In this document: positions 55,410 to 64,000 of the stretch, one piece after another
Layout of the letters: every line of letters begins with the position of its first letter
Position numbering within the stretch: position 1 is the first letter of the stretch
From: JAEXOD01 sp963663265
GTDB lineage: Bacteria; Bacteroidota; Ignavibacteria; Ignavibacteriales; Melioribacteraceae
DNA length: 64,000 bases
NCBI GenBank assembly: GCA_963663265.2
Contig: CAXXXM010000002.1
Span: 1,550,001-1,614,000 of the forward strand
Direction: 5' to 3'
The notes under the pieces: model-generated
Databases searched by the model: none
Told to the model about the DNA's origin: nothing
Seen by the model: the letters and a program-made list of their open reading frames with translations, nothing else
Program-made: the position numbers and the translations under genes

Positions 55410-56732
55410 TTATTTTTTTTCGCTTTTTGGTAAATAATGTAAAACTACTCGGTTATCTTTAACCAAATATTGTTTTGCTACACGTTGAATATCTTCGCGA
55501 GTAACTTTCATAAAACGTTCTAATTCTGTATTTATTAAATTAGTATCGCCAAAATAAACATAATAGTTTGCTAAATTTTCAGCTATACCGCCAACGCGTG
55601 AATTTCCTGATACAAAATCATTTTCCATTTGGTTTTGTAATTTTTGAAATTCTTTTTCGTCAATTAATTGATCTTGTACTTTTTTAATTTCTTCATCCAT
55701 TAAACTTTCAACACTATTAATTTCTACTCCCATATTGCAAACAGCAAAAGCTAAAAACAAACCGCTATCTTCTAACGTAAATGGAATAGACATTGCCGAA
55801 ACAGCTTTTTGTTCTTCATCTACAATTCTTTTATAAAAACGACTGCTTTGACCTGAAGATAATAAAGTTGTTAACATGTTTAATGCGTAATAATCAGTAC
55901 TTCCTTGAGCAGGAATTCTATAAGCTTGAATAACAGCAGGAAGTTGAATATTATCATAAACAGAGTCTCTAACTTCTGCTATTAATGGGGGTTCAACAAC
56001 ATTTGGTCTAAAAATTTCTTTTGTCCCTTTTGGAATTTCGCTAAAATATTTATTAACTAATTCTTTTGTTTGTTCTTTGTTAATATCACCGGCAATTGAT
56101 AATGTTGCGTTATTTGGAACATAAAATTCACTATGGAAATCTATAAACTCTTGTAGTTTAGCTTCATCTATATATTGAGCTGAACCAATAGGAAGCCATT
56201 TATAAGGGTGAACCTTGTAAGCTCTTTTAAATGTTTCTTCCAAAATAGAACCATATGGTCTATTTTCGTAACTTTGTTTACGTTCTTCTTTTACAACTTT
56301 ACGTTGTGTTTCAACACCAACACTATCAATTCTTAATTGCAAAAGACGTTCTGATTCAAGATACAAACCTAATTCTAATTGGTTAGAAGGTAATATTTCG
56401 TAATAAAAGGTTCTATCGAACGAAGTGTTTGCGTTTAACGAACCACCTGCACTTTCAACTGTTTTAAAATATTCACCTCTTCCTATATTTGGCGAACCTT
56501 CAAACATTAAGTGCTCAAAAAAATGTGCAAAACCTGTTCTTTGAGGGTCTTCATTTTTTGAACCTACATGATACATAATCGATACTGCTGTAATAGGAGT
56601 TGAATGATCTTCATGTAATATTACATGTAGTCCATTATCTAAATTGTACTCTTCAAATTGTATTTGACGAGAACTTGAACATCCTATAAAGAATAATAAT
56701 AATGGTAATATTATTAGGATTTTGTTTTTCAT
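55410..56732 (-). CDS. M16 zinc peptidase, catalytic subunit (lipoprotein)
   Basis: 440 residues. Lipoprotein signal MKNKILIILPLLLFFIGCSS. The inverted zinc motif HFFEH (His70, Glu73, His74) lies in 'GFAHFFEHLMFEGSPN', with the downstream ligand in 'VVKEERKQSYENRPYG'. The second half-domain follows. Such enzymes degrade peptides in the periplasm. It pairs with the inactive M16 subunit directly downstream. The upstream 178 bp are AT-rich, with no clear promoter. Confidence 0.93.
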   Translation of the reverse strand: MKNKILIILPLLLFFIGCSSSRQIQFEEYNLDNGLHVILHEDHSTPITAVSIMYHVGSKNEDPQRTGFAHFFEHLMFEGSPNIGRGEYFKTVESAGGSLNANTSFDRTFYYEILPSNQLELGLYLESERLLQLRIDSVGVETQRKVVKEERKQSYENRPYGSILEETFKRAYKVHPYKWLPIGSAQYIDEAKLQEFIDFHSEFYVPNNATLSIAGDINKEQTKELVNKYFSEIPKGTKEIFRPNVVEPPLIAEVRDSVYDNIQLPAVIQAYRIPAQGSTDYYALNMLTTLLSSGQSSRFYKRIVDEEQKAVSAMSIPFTLEDSGLFLAFAVCNMGVEINSVESLMDEEIKKVQDQLIDEKEFQKLQNQMENDFVSGNSRVGGIAENLANYYVYFGDTNLINTELERFMKVTREDIQRVAKQYLVKDNRVVLHYLPKSEKK

Positions 56733-56910
56733 TACTGCATCCTTTGTTTGTTTAATGATTAATTTTACTCAAATGTTAAATATATTAAATTTTTGGTTAA
56801 TTTTTAATTTTTGCAATGAAATTCAGTTAAAAAACATTATTTTATACTGATTTGTCCGTTATTTTGATTATTTTTTAAAGCATTTTTACAAATCTTATTT
56901 AGGTAAAGAA

Positions 56911-58557
56911 ATGAAAAAATTATTACTCTTTTTAGTGCTTATTTATTCTATTAGTTTTGGTGAAAATATTACATGGACAGATGTTACTTCTAATTACAAT
57001 TTGCCAAACGGAGTTAAATTATTTAAAGGAACAAGAACCTCCCCTATTTTACAGGCTTATTACTTTGATGTTGACTTAAATAATCCAAATATTGCTATTA
57101 GACCTTATTTAGCTACAAGTGCTGCAACTGTAAAAGTATTAAATGCTCAGTTTGGTGCCTATGCTTCTGTTAATGGTGGTTTTTTTGGTGGCTCAACATC
57201 TTATTCTGCAGTAATTTATCCTAACGAAGTAAAAGCTCAAAATGTGGGTTCTCTTACAAGAAACGGCTTGACTTATCCCGTGATGCGAGGATTTTTTGGA
57301 ATGAAAAACAACAGAGAACTTTCAGTTGATTGGATTTACCATTTTAACAATACAATGGCTGGAATTTATAAATACGATAACCCCCTTAACTATATATATA
57401 ACGACCCAAATCCAAAACCGGCTCCAACACAATCAACCGGAATTGTTTATGATAGTTTGCTTGTAGGTATTGGCGGCGGACCTGTTTTAGTAAAAAATGG
57501 ACAGGTGCATGTTACTTATAACGAAGAAATTATGTGGGGCAGCGGCGTTGGTTTGGATAACGGCGATCCAAGAACCGCAATTGGTTACACAGCCAACAAA
57601 CATGTTTTAATAATGGTTGTTGATGGAAGACAATCAACTATTTCTACAGGAATTGGACTTACAGCCTTAGCACAGGAATTTATTACCTTAGGATGTGTTG
57701 AAGCTTTAAATTTAGATGGTGGCGGTTCAACCCAAATGGCAGTTGGAAATCAGTTTGTAAACTCCCCTTCTGAACAAAGAGCCGTTCCGGTAATTTTTGC
57801 TATAACTCATTCCGATTCTTTGCATTTACCAAAAGAACCGACATTTGAAAAAATTATAGATACAGGTGACCCGGAAGCTTCGCTTAATGGACCTGATTGG
57901 TTTCCAACAGCAAATACTGGGTTTTATGGAACAACAGCTGCTCAATTAAATGCTGTTGGCACAGGTGAAAGTTATGCTCAGTTTAACTTAAACTTAACTA
58001 AAGAAGCCTCTTATCAAGTTTATGGTTGGTGGGTTGCCTCTTCTAACAGATGTAAAAACACTCCTTTTATTATTGAACATAAAGATGGAATCGATACAGT
58101 TAGAGCTGACCAGTCTACAAGTGGTTCTACTTGGAAACTTATTGGAACTTATACTTTTGCCGGAACATCAAACGAAAATGTAAAAATTTCGGATGCCGGA
58201 ACCGGTTCTAATGTTTATGTGGTTGCGGATGCTATTCGTTTGGTTTCTTATGATTCTGTTTTTGTTTCTGTTGACGAAACAGTTTCAACTCCAGTTGATT
58301 TTAATTTATCACAAAATTACCCAAATCCTTTTAACCCTTCTACAACAATTAACTATTCAATTGCTGATCAGCAGTTTGTTAATTTAACTATATATAATAT
58401 AGTTGGAGAAAAAGTAAAAGAATTGGTTAACCAAGAACAAAACACAGGAAATTATTCGGTCAATTTTAATGCTGAAGGATTATCATCTGGAACTTATTTT
58501 TACACTTTACGTGCAGGAAATATAATTACAACTAAAAAAATGACACTACTCAAATAG
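56911..58557 (+). CDS. T9SS-secreted phosphodiester glycosidase (NAGPA-like) with golvesin-like domain
   Basis: 548 residues with signal peptide MKKLLLFLVLIYSISFGE. The NAGPA domain covers about 30-300: 'ASVNGGFFGG', 'DPRTAIGYTANKHVLIMVVDG' and 'EALNLDGGGSTQMAV', the signature of enzymes that uncover N-acetylglucosamine phosphodiesters. A golvesin/xanthan-lyase-like beta domain lies at about 305-440 ('ASYQVYGWWVASSNRCKN'). The T9SS sorting domain starts near 469 (NYPNPFNPSTTINYSI) and ends KKMTLLK. It likely acts on surface or environmental polymers containing sugar phosphodiesters. It is a single gene with a strong terminator. Confidence 0.9.
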   Translation: MKKLLLFLVLIYSISFGENITWTDVTSNYNLPNGVKLFKGTRTSPILQAYYFDVDLNNPNIAIRPYLATSAATVKVLNAQFGAYASVNGGFFGGSTSYSAVIYPNEVKAQNVGSLTRNGLTYPVMRGFFGMKNNRELSVDWIYHFNNTMAGIYKYDNPLNYIYNDPNPKPAPTQSTGIVYDSLLVGIGGGPVLVKNGQVHVTYNEEIMWGSGVGLDNGDPRTAIGYTANKHVLIMVVDGRQSTISTGIGLTALAQEFITLGCVEALNLDGGGSTQMAVGNQFVNSPSEQRAVPVIFAITHSDSLHLPKEPTFEKIIDTGDPEASLNGPDWFPTANTGFYGTTAAQLNAVGTGESYAQFNLNLTKEASYQVYGWWVASSNRCKNTPFIIEHKDGIDTVRADQSTSGSTWKLIGTYTFAGTSNENVKISDAGTGSNVYVVADAIRLVSYDSVFVSVDETVSTPVDFNLSQNYPNPFNPSTTINYSIADQQFVNLTIYNIVGEKVKELVNQEQNTGNYSVNFNAEGLSSGTYFYTLRAGNIITTKKMTLLK

Positions 58558-58594
58558 AGTTAAGTGTTAAAGTTTGAAGGCTAAATGATTGAAT

Positions 58595-58629
58595 GCCTCT
58601 AAACAAAAAACGTTTAGAGGCTTTTTTTT
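58595..58629 (+). terminator. Terminator after the phosphodiester glycosidase gene
   Basis: Stem GCCTCTAAAC/GTTTAGAGGC (58595-58604 with 58612-58621) and eight T. Confidence 0.92.
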
Positions 58630-58742
58630 CGTATTTATTCCCATAATTGTACTTATTATTCCCTTATATTTATCAATACGAATCTTATTAATGAATTTAT
58701 ACAGTTCTATGTTTCTGCATAGAATCTGATAAATAAATTCTG

Positions 58743-58751
58743 TATTTTTGC
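58743..58751 (+). promoter_or_regulatory. Candidate Bacteroidota -7 element
   Basis: TATTTTTGC fits TAnnTTTGC, about 39 nt upstream of the ATG at 58790. No clear -33 box was seen. Confidence 0.35.
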
Positions 58752-58789
58752 AACTGCATTTTTTTATTTATTTAGGAATTTTTTAAAAT

Positions 58790-61156
58790 ATGAAGAAAGT
58801 TTTTTTAATAGTTTTTTTGATTGTTAGTGGCTTTATTTATGGACAGGTTGGTATTTCAGTTGCAAATATAACAACTGAAAATTTTGGAACTGATGTAAAT
58901 TCAGCATATAGTAATAATCTACCGGCTTTTTGGAAAATAGATGATAATTATAATCTATCGAATGTCCGAACTGTTGGTAGTTATTTTGGAGATAATGTTT
59001 CAACAAACGTTAGTTATATTGTTTCTGGAAATAAATTTCCTTCCATTGGTCAATATTCTTATACCGACTATTTTAAGACTACCAACAATGATAAAGCACT
59101 TGGTGGACTCTTGTTTCAATTAAACAAAAGCATAAATATATATACCCAGTTAAAAAATACCGGAGCCTCAAGTATAAAATCACTAAATGTTCAATATAAT
59201 GTAGAAAAATATAGACAAGGTACATATACAGGTGGATATTCTATAATAATGTATCACTCAACAGATGGGATAAATTGGATTCAATCCGGTGGTTCTTTTG
59301 TGACTAATTTTGCCGCCGACAATTCTATTGGATATCCATTATTTGGAGGATACGAAATCGGACCGGGTGTTACAAGAGGTATTAACAACAATATTAATGT
59401 AGAAATAGCCCCTGGTGAATTATTTTATTTAGCATGGAATTATACACCAACATCGGGCGAGGGTTCTACAACTCCGTTATATGTCCAAGCATTGGCAATA
59501 GATGATATTAAGATAACACCAGCAGGTTTACCTGTAGTTACAACTACAAGTATCACAGATATCACAATCAACGACGCAAAATGCGATGGCTCTATCCCAT
59601 CTAATGGTGTTGTTCCTCAAGCTACTTATGGTTCTATTGACTATGTTCTTGAAAAAGGAATATGCTGGTCTACAGATCCCAACCCTTCTGTTGATGATGA
59701 AAATGATCATAAAGTTACTTATACAGTACTTACATACCACATCGTTGGAACTCTAACCGATCTTGATCCATCTCAAACTTATTACGTCAGGGCATACGCA
59801 ACAAATCAATTTGGCACCAGCTACGGTGAACAAAAGATATTAAAAATTGCTCCAACAGCAAATTTAGGTACGGCAGTAAATAATAATTCATTTACTGCAA
59901 GCTGGAACGAACTTACAGGTGCAGCAAGTTATCTTTTAGATGTAGCTACATCTAACAATTTTGAGACTGATTGCATTGAAGGATATACTAACTTGTCAGT
60001 ATCTTTAACAGCAAAAGAAATATCAGGATTAACAGCCGGGCAAACTTATTATTACAGAGTTAGGGCAGTGGATGCTAATGAAAAAATAAGTTTTTATTCA
60101 GATACAATTAGAGTAACCACATTAGGCAGCAATGGAAATAATGGAATTGTAGGCAATACAGGGAACCAGAATATTACAATTGGTAATGGAACCGGTATTG
60201 GCGAAATACAATTTGGAAATATTACGCAAACCGGAAATATTCTTGTAAACCACTATAATAATCCACCTGCAAACTACGGAACAAGTTTACCGGCAGAAGT
60301 TAGTAATTACCGCTGGGTAATTGAACCTAATAATAATTTAGTTATAAATGAAGAAACCGGTTATAAATTACGTTTTGAAGTTGAAAACTGTCCTGATATA
60401 ACTGAATATGCAAATGAAGCAACTACAACAATAAAATTATACAAAAGAAGTAATCCGGGCAGTGGTGATTTTTCTGATTGTGGATTTTTAGTATACTATA
60501 ATAATGGTACAGTAGGCAACAAAGATGACGACTATTTGTTCTCTCAATTAATTACAACCGGTTTTAGTGAATTTGTTTTTGGTTCTGAATCTGCTTTCCC
60601 AGTAGAATTATCATCTTTTTCTGCTGTAAAATCTGATAACAAAGTAATATTAAATTGGGCTACTGCAACTGAACTTAATAATAATGGTTTTGAAATTGAA
60701 AGAAATGTTAATAATAATTGGGAAAAAATAGGTTATATCTCAGGATTTGGAAATAGTAATTCTATCAAAGAATATAGTTTTACAGATAATAATTTAACAA
60801 TTGCCGGAAAATATTTATACAGATTAAAACAAATAGATAATGATGGCAAATTTACTTATTCAAACATTATTGAAGTAAACATTGAGGCTCCAAAAGAATT
60901 TGAATTAGTACAAAACTATCCTAATCCTTTTAATCCTGAAACAACTATTAATTATAGTATTCCACAAAACGGAAACGTTAAATTAGTAGTTTTTAATACA
61001 TTAGGTGAAAAAATAGCAACCTTAGTAAATGGCTTTACAGAAGCAGGTACACATTCGGTAAAGTTTAATGCGGGTAATTTACCAAGCGGAATTTATTTTT
61101 ATCAAATTAATACCGGCAATTTTTCAGACGTTAAAAAGATGATACTGACAAAATAA
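58790..61156 (+). CDS. T9SS-secreted multidomain beta-sandwich protein
   Basis: 788 residues with signal peptide MKKVFLIVFLIVSGFIYGQ. The first 240 residues look like a lectin-like or jelly-roll domain ('YSIIMYHSTDGINWIQSGG'). Two fibronectin-III-like units follow: 'YVLEKGICWSTDPNPS' with 'YYVRAYATNQFG', and 'YLLDVATSNNFET' with 'YYYRVRAVDANEK'. A beta-rich segment comes next, then the usual 'PVELSSFSAVKSDNKVILNW' linker, split by its turn. The sorting domain starts near 710 (NYPNPFNPETTINYSIP) and ends KKMILTK. Probably a surface adhesin or binding protein; no catalytic motif was found. Confidence 0.88.
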   Translation: MKKVFLIVFLIVSGFIYGQVGISVANITTENFGTDVNSAYSNNLPAFWKIDDNYNLSNVRTVGSYFGDNVSTNVSYIVSGNKFPSIGQYSYTDYFKTTNNDKALGGLLFQLNKSINIYTQLKNTGASSIKSLNVQYNVEKYRQGTYTGGYSIIMYHSTDGINWIQSGGSFVTNFAADNSIGYPLFGGYEIGPGVTRGINNNINVEIAPGELFYLAWNYTPTSGEGSTTPLYVQALAIDDIKITPAGLPVVTTTSITDITINDAKCDGSIPSNGVVPQATYGSIDYVLEKGICWSTDPNPSVDDENDHKVTYTVLTYHIVGTLTDLDPSQTYYVRAYATNQFGTSYGEQKILKIAPTANLGTAVNNNSFTASWNELTGAASYLLDVATSNNFETDCIEGYTNLSVSLTAKEISGLTAGQTYYYRVRAVDANEKISFYSDTIRVTTLGSNGNNGIVGNTGNQNITIGNGTGIGEIQFGNITQTGNILVNHYNNPPANYGTSLPAEVSNYRWVIEPNNNLVINEETGYKLRFEVENCPDITEYANEATTTIKLYKRSNPGSGDFSDCGFLVYYNNGTVGNKDDDYLFSQLITTGFSEFVFGSESAFPVELSSFSAVKSDNKVILNWATATELNNNGFEIERNVNNNWEKIGYISGFGNSNSIKEYSFTDNNLTIAGKYLYRLKQIDNDGKFTYSNIIEVNIEAPKEFELVQNYPNPFNPETTINYSIPQNGNVKLVVFNTLGEKIATLVNGFTEAGTHSVKFNAGNLPSGIYFYQINTGNFSDVKKMILTK

Positions 61157-61180
61157 AGGGACTTACATGTATTTTCTTGA

Positions 61181-61207
61181 GGCGGTATAATTGTACCGCC
61201 TTTGTAG
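61181..61207 (+). terminator. Terminator-like hairpin
   Basis: Arms GGCGGTA and TACCGCC with loop TAATTG, then TTTGTAGTTT. It is 24 nt after the stop of the T9SS cargo gene. Confidence 0.7.
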
Positions 61208-61284
61208 TTTAAACAAACGAAATAGATGGAAATTTTGTTTAAAAAGAAATATATTACAATATTCATTTAGAAAAAAATAAACTT

Positions 61285-62157
61285 ATGTCAGCTAAAAATG
61301 TGATAATAGAATTAGGCAACTCCTCGGAAGTACTACAAAAATATCCAGATAGCTTTGTGGATTTGATAGTTACATCCCCTCCTTATGCTGATAGAAGAAA
61401 AAATACATATGGGGGAATTTCACCTGAAAAATATGTTGAATGGTTTTTACCTATTAGCGAGCAATTGCTGCGTGTTTTGAAACCAACCGGCACTTTTATT
61501 CTAAATATAAAAGAAAAAGCTGAGAATGGCGAAAGACACACATATGTGTTGGAATTGATTTTAGCTTTAAGAAAACAAGGATGGTTTTGGACTGAAGAAT
61601 TTGTTTGGCACAAAAAAAACAGCTACCCTGGTAAATGGCCAAATAGATTTAGAGATTCTTGGGAAAGGTTGTTGCAGTTTAATAAAACAAAAAAATTTAA
61701 CATGTACCAAGAATCTGTAATGGTGCCCGTAGGCGATTGGGCTAAAGACAGATTAAAAAATTTAAGTAATACCGATAAATTACGCGATGAATCAAAAAGC
61801 GGAAGTGGTTTTGGTAAAAATATTTCTAATTGGGTTGAAAGAAGTTTTGTTTATCCAACAAATGTATTACATTTATCAACAGAATGTGGCAATAAAAACC
61901 ATAGTGCGGCTTTTCCAGAAGCTTTACCGGAATGGTTTATTAAACTTTTTACTCAAGAAAATGACCTTGTATTAGATCCCTTTATGGGAAGTGGTACTAC
62001 TATAGATGTTGCCTTAAAGATGCATAGAAAAGCTTTTGGAATAGATATACAAAAAGAATACTACGATTCGGTTTTAGAAAAAATTCAGAATAATTTCGAA
62101 ACTCAAAATTACTTGTTTCAGGGCGATGACGGATATGACAAACTTAAAGTTGGATGA
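61285..62157 (+). CDS. Beta-class DNA methyltransferase of a PmeII-type R-M system
   Basis: 290 residues. Motif IV is TSPPY (30-34) and comes before the SAM motif DPFMGSGTTIDVAL (from Asp231), which is beta-class order. The SPPY form is typical of N4-cytosine methyltransferases, though N6-adenine activity is not excluded. 'WTEEFVWHKKNSYPGKWPNR' and 'RDSWERLLQF' are common to this group. Stop is TGA. It overlaps the endonuclease gene by 32 nt in another frame, so the two are coupled. Since the endonuclease is broken, this may now be an orphan methylase. Confidence 0.88.
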   Translation: MSAKNVIIELGNSSEVLQKYPDSFVDLIVTSPPYADRRKNTYGGISPEKYVEWFLPISEQLLRVLKPTGTFILNIKEKAENGERHTYVLELILALRKQGWFWTEEFVWHKKNSYPGKWPNRFRDSWERLLQFNKTKKFNMYQESVMVPVGDWAKDRLKNLSNTDKLRDESKSGSGFGKNISNWVERSFVYPTNVLHLSTECGNKNHSAAFPEALPEWFIKLFTQENDLVLDPFMGSGTTIDVALKMHRKAFGIDIQKEYYDSVLEKIQNNFETQNYLFQGDDGYDKLKVG

Positions 62158-62875
62158 TGTAATTAATTATGTTGAAAAGAATATTAAACAATTTCATGAC
62201 AGCAGATTAAATAGTATTAAAAATTTAACATTAAAGAAAATTTTGTTACGAAAAAATCCTTATCTATTTAGGGCTAAAAATATAATTAGTGCACATGATT
62301 TAGTAAAAAACTTAATTGATGCACATTTATCTTCACAAGAAGAGACGATGTTTGGTACTTGGCTTGAAGGATTGGCAATCTATATAAATGAACAGGTTTA
62401 TGGTGGATGGAAATCAGGTATAATTGGTATTGACTTAGAATTTAACAAGGAGAACAAACGTTATATAGTAGCAATTAAATCTGGTCCAAATTGGGGTAAT
62501 TCAAGTCAAATCAAAAAGATGACAACTGACTTTGATAAGGCAAGAAAAACACTCCGCACAAGTGATTCTAAAATTGAAGTAGTAGCTGTAAACGGATGTT
62601 GCTATTGAAAAGATAAAAATCCTTACAAATCAGAAAATTATTATAAATTTTGTGGTCAGGAATTTTGGAATTTTATTTCTGGGGAAGAAAACCTTTATAT
62701 AGATATAATAAAACCGTTAGGTTATAAAGCACAGCAAAGAGATGAAGAATTTAATGTTAGTTATCAAGAAATAATTCATATCTTTACTATGGAATTAGAT
62801 GAAATGTTTTGCAGCAAGGGAATAATAAATTGGGAAAAATTACTCAAATATAATTCCTCATCACATAAAGATTAG
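62126..62875 (+). pseudogene. PmeII-family type II restriction endonuclease with in-frame stop
   Basis: The first 160 codons read as a PmeII-type endonuclease: 'LRKNPYLFRAKN', 'SSQEETMFGTWLEGLAIYI', 'GIDLEFNKENKRYIVAIKSGPNWGNSSQI' (in parts), 'VVAVNGCCY'. Codon 161 (62606-62608) is TGA where the family continues VNGCCYG, so one base change (GGA to TGA) explains it. The same frame runs on for 89 sense codons ('KFCGQEFWNFISGEENLYI', 'IIKPLGYKAQQRD') to TAG at 62873-62875. TGA is the ordinary stop in neighbouring genes. The gene is probably inactivated; a sequencing error is the alternative. A second ATG at 62135 is possible. Confidence 0.85.
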
Positions 62876-64000
62876 TCGTTATCGCAATTATGGCAAACAG
62901 GTAAATCGTTAAAGCCGAAATATTCATTTATATAGACTCTACGACATTCTTTTGTTTTGAAATAATTCACCACAGAAAGAAGTTTTTTGTTGTCTGAAAG
63001 CAGTTTGCTGTTTAAATATTTTTCGCTGCTCAATTGATGTGGTAATTCCCCACATAAAACCAAATTTTTGTTTTCAATATCCCCTTCCGTTATACCGTAT
63101 CTATCAAGCATTGCAAGGGTTGTTTCAACTCTAAAATCGCTTTTATCTTTAAAGCTGAGTTGTTCTCTAAGGTAATCAATCCCCATAGAGTTGACGGCAG
63201 TAATGTCAGCTTTTAGCAAGTCATATACGCGGGAATAATAATCTGCGTTGGGGTTTGACCATTTTATAAATTCCATTTGGATGTATAAATCTTGTTGATT
63301 ATACAATAAAACACATAATGAATTTTTGCCGTCTCGTCCTGCTCGTCCAATTTCTTGGTAATAAGATTCAATTGAAGAAGGAACTTCGGCGTGAATAACA
63401 AATCGAATATCCGCCTTATCTATCCCCATACCAAAAGCATTTGTAGCTAAAATTAAATCGGTATTTCCTGAAAGAAAATCACGCTGGGTTTTCTTCCTTT
63501 CTCTTGGGTCAAGCTTGCCGTGATATACTTTATGTTTGTAGCCTTTATCACTAAGTATCTGGGAATAATATTCTAATTTTTTAATTAAAGAAAAATAAAT
63601 AATTCCACTCCCCTTGTAATTATCCAGCACTCTAAAAATAGATTTTAAAGTTTCTTTTTCATCGTAAACATCAACAGCTTCCAAACGTAAGTTTGGGCGG
63701 TTGATTCCACTATGGAATAATTTTATTTCTTTAGATTCTAAATTAAGTTTTGATACTATATCTTTTTGTACATCTAATGTAGCGGTTGCCGTTAATGCAA
63801 TTGTTAAGGGGTTACCCAATAATTCTCTAAATTCACCAATGCGTGAATAATCGGGTCTAAAATCGTGTCCCCATTCGCTAATGCAATGTGCTTCATCAAT
63901 TGCAAGTAATGATATGTTGGTTTTTTTTATTTCCTCAACAAAGTCGGGTTTTCTAAATCTTTCGGGAGTAACATATAAAAGTTTGGTTTTTCCTGTTACA
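62872..64000 (-). CDS. recQ: RecQ-family ATP-dependent DNA helicase, N-terminus outside window
   Basis: 376 residues visible; the frame is open at the window end (first full codon at 63999). It contains the Walker B/DEAH segment 'LLAIDEAHCISEWGHDFRPDY', 'ALTATATLDVQKDIV', 'GSGIIYFSLIKKLEYYS', 'NAFGMGIDKADIRFVIH' and 'YYQEIGRAGRDG'. These are the RecQ set. The zinc region is 'ECRRVYINEYFG…VCHNCDND', ending at once, so the fourth Cys is missing. The winged-helix and HRDC domains are also missing. RecQ unwinds DNA in repair. It overlaps the end of the endonuclease pseudogene by 4 nt. Confidence 0.9.
   Translation of the reverse strand, partial: VTGKTKLLYVTPERFRKPDFVEEIKKTNISLLAIDEAHCISEWGHDFRPDYSRIGEFRELLGNPLTIALTATATLDVQKDIVSKLNLESKEIKLFHSGINRPNLRLEAVDVYDEKETLKSIFRVLDNYKGSGIIYFSLIKKLEYYSQILSDKGYKHKVYHGKLDPRERKKTQRDFLSGNTDLILATNAFGMGIDKADIRFVIHAEVPSSIESYYQEIGRAGRDGKNSLCVLLYNQQDLYIQMEFIKWSNPNADYYSRVYDLLKADITAVNSMGIDYLREQLSFKDKSDFRVETTLAMLDRYGITEGDIENKNLVLCGELPHQLSSEKYLNSKLLSDNKKLLSVVNYFKTKECRRVYINEYFGFNDLPVCHNCDND

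Noticed and set aside
62606..62608. TGA decoded as Gly (alternative genetic code) or as selenocysteine
   Set aside because: TGA ends the methylase (62155), the HigB-like toxin (44052) and rsmG (35829), so it is a normal stop here. No selenocysteine element was seen.
61285..64000. A larger defence island
   Set aside because: Only the methylase, the broken endonuclease and recQ are visible before the window ends. RecQ alone is not evidence of a defence system.

Overview
The window comes from an AT-rich bacterium of the Bacteroidota/Chlorobi group, most likely Ignavibacteria or a close relative. Five large exported proteins end in the 'NYPNPFNP…' C-terminal domain of type IX secretion (T9SS) cargo in the form common in Ignavibacteria. 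Supporting signs are a gingipain-like C25 protease, many PAS-type histidine kinases without a partner regulator, and one good TTTG/TAnnTTTG promoter of the Bacteroidota type. This assignment is an inference from protein style. No rRNA or single-copy phylogenetic marker settles it.

Layout. 1-13.5 kb: secreted surface proteins, namely two adjacent paralogous fibronectin-III repeat proteins, a beta-helix protein and a 1769-residue C25 peptidase. 13.5-21.3 kb: a surface-polysaccharide cluster (WecG/TagA, GT2, two GT9, GT4, a flippase, a TMTC-like GT-C membrane enzyme). 21.3-28.4 kb: a small membrane-anchored protein, an RsbU-type phosphatase, a multi-PAS/GAF histidine kinase, an aldo/keto reductase, HtpX and SuhB. 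28.4-32.05 kb: a GH9 glycosidase flanked by two intergenic regions full of short hairpin repeats. 32.05-39.8 kb: a compact minus-strand run reading mnmE, mnmG, rsmG, murQ, a SIR2-like protein and an asparagine-synthase-like protein, with two parS-like sites between mnmE and mnmG. 40-49.7 kb: two paralogous membrane histidine kinases, a HAD phosphatase, a HigB/HigA-type toxin-antitoxin pair whose antitoxin carries an ImmA/IrrE protease, an ArsC/Spx-like protein, a lipoprotein, serC, a REC-REC-CheX-like protein and a NapH-like ferredoxin. 49.8-53.2 kb: tRNA-Thr, an RRM protein, and a CheY-like/CheC/histidine-kinase operon next to a YhcH-like protein. 53.3-61.2 kb: an M16 peptidase pair and two more T9SS cargo proteins. 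61.3-64 kb: a PmeII-type restriction-modification module whose endonuclease has an in-frame stop, then a RecQ helicase running off the window.

How the genes work together. The T9SS cargo, the glycosyltransferases and the GH9 enzyme point to an organism that invests in its surface and in polymer degradation. The mnmE-mnmG-rsmG block with parS-like sites suggests this stretch lies near the chromosome origin, although no DnaA-box cluster was seen. Several convergent gene pairs meet with 0-7 nt between stops, or overlap by exactly 4 nt, so transcripts must often end inside a neighbour.

Most promising for follow-up: the SIR2-like/asparagine-synthase-like pair at the end of the mnmE run, the composite hairpin repeats around the GH9 gene, the parS-like pair, the interrupted PmeII endonuclease, the 14-bp inverted repeat covering the ferredoxin start codon, and the CheY-like/CheC/kinase operon with no visible chemotaxis genes.
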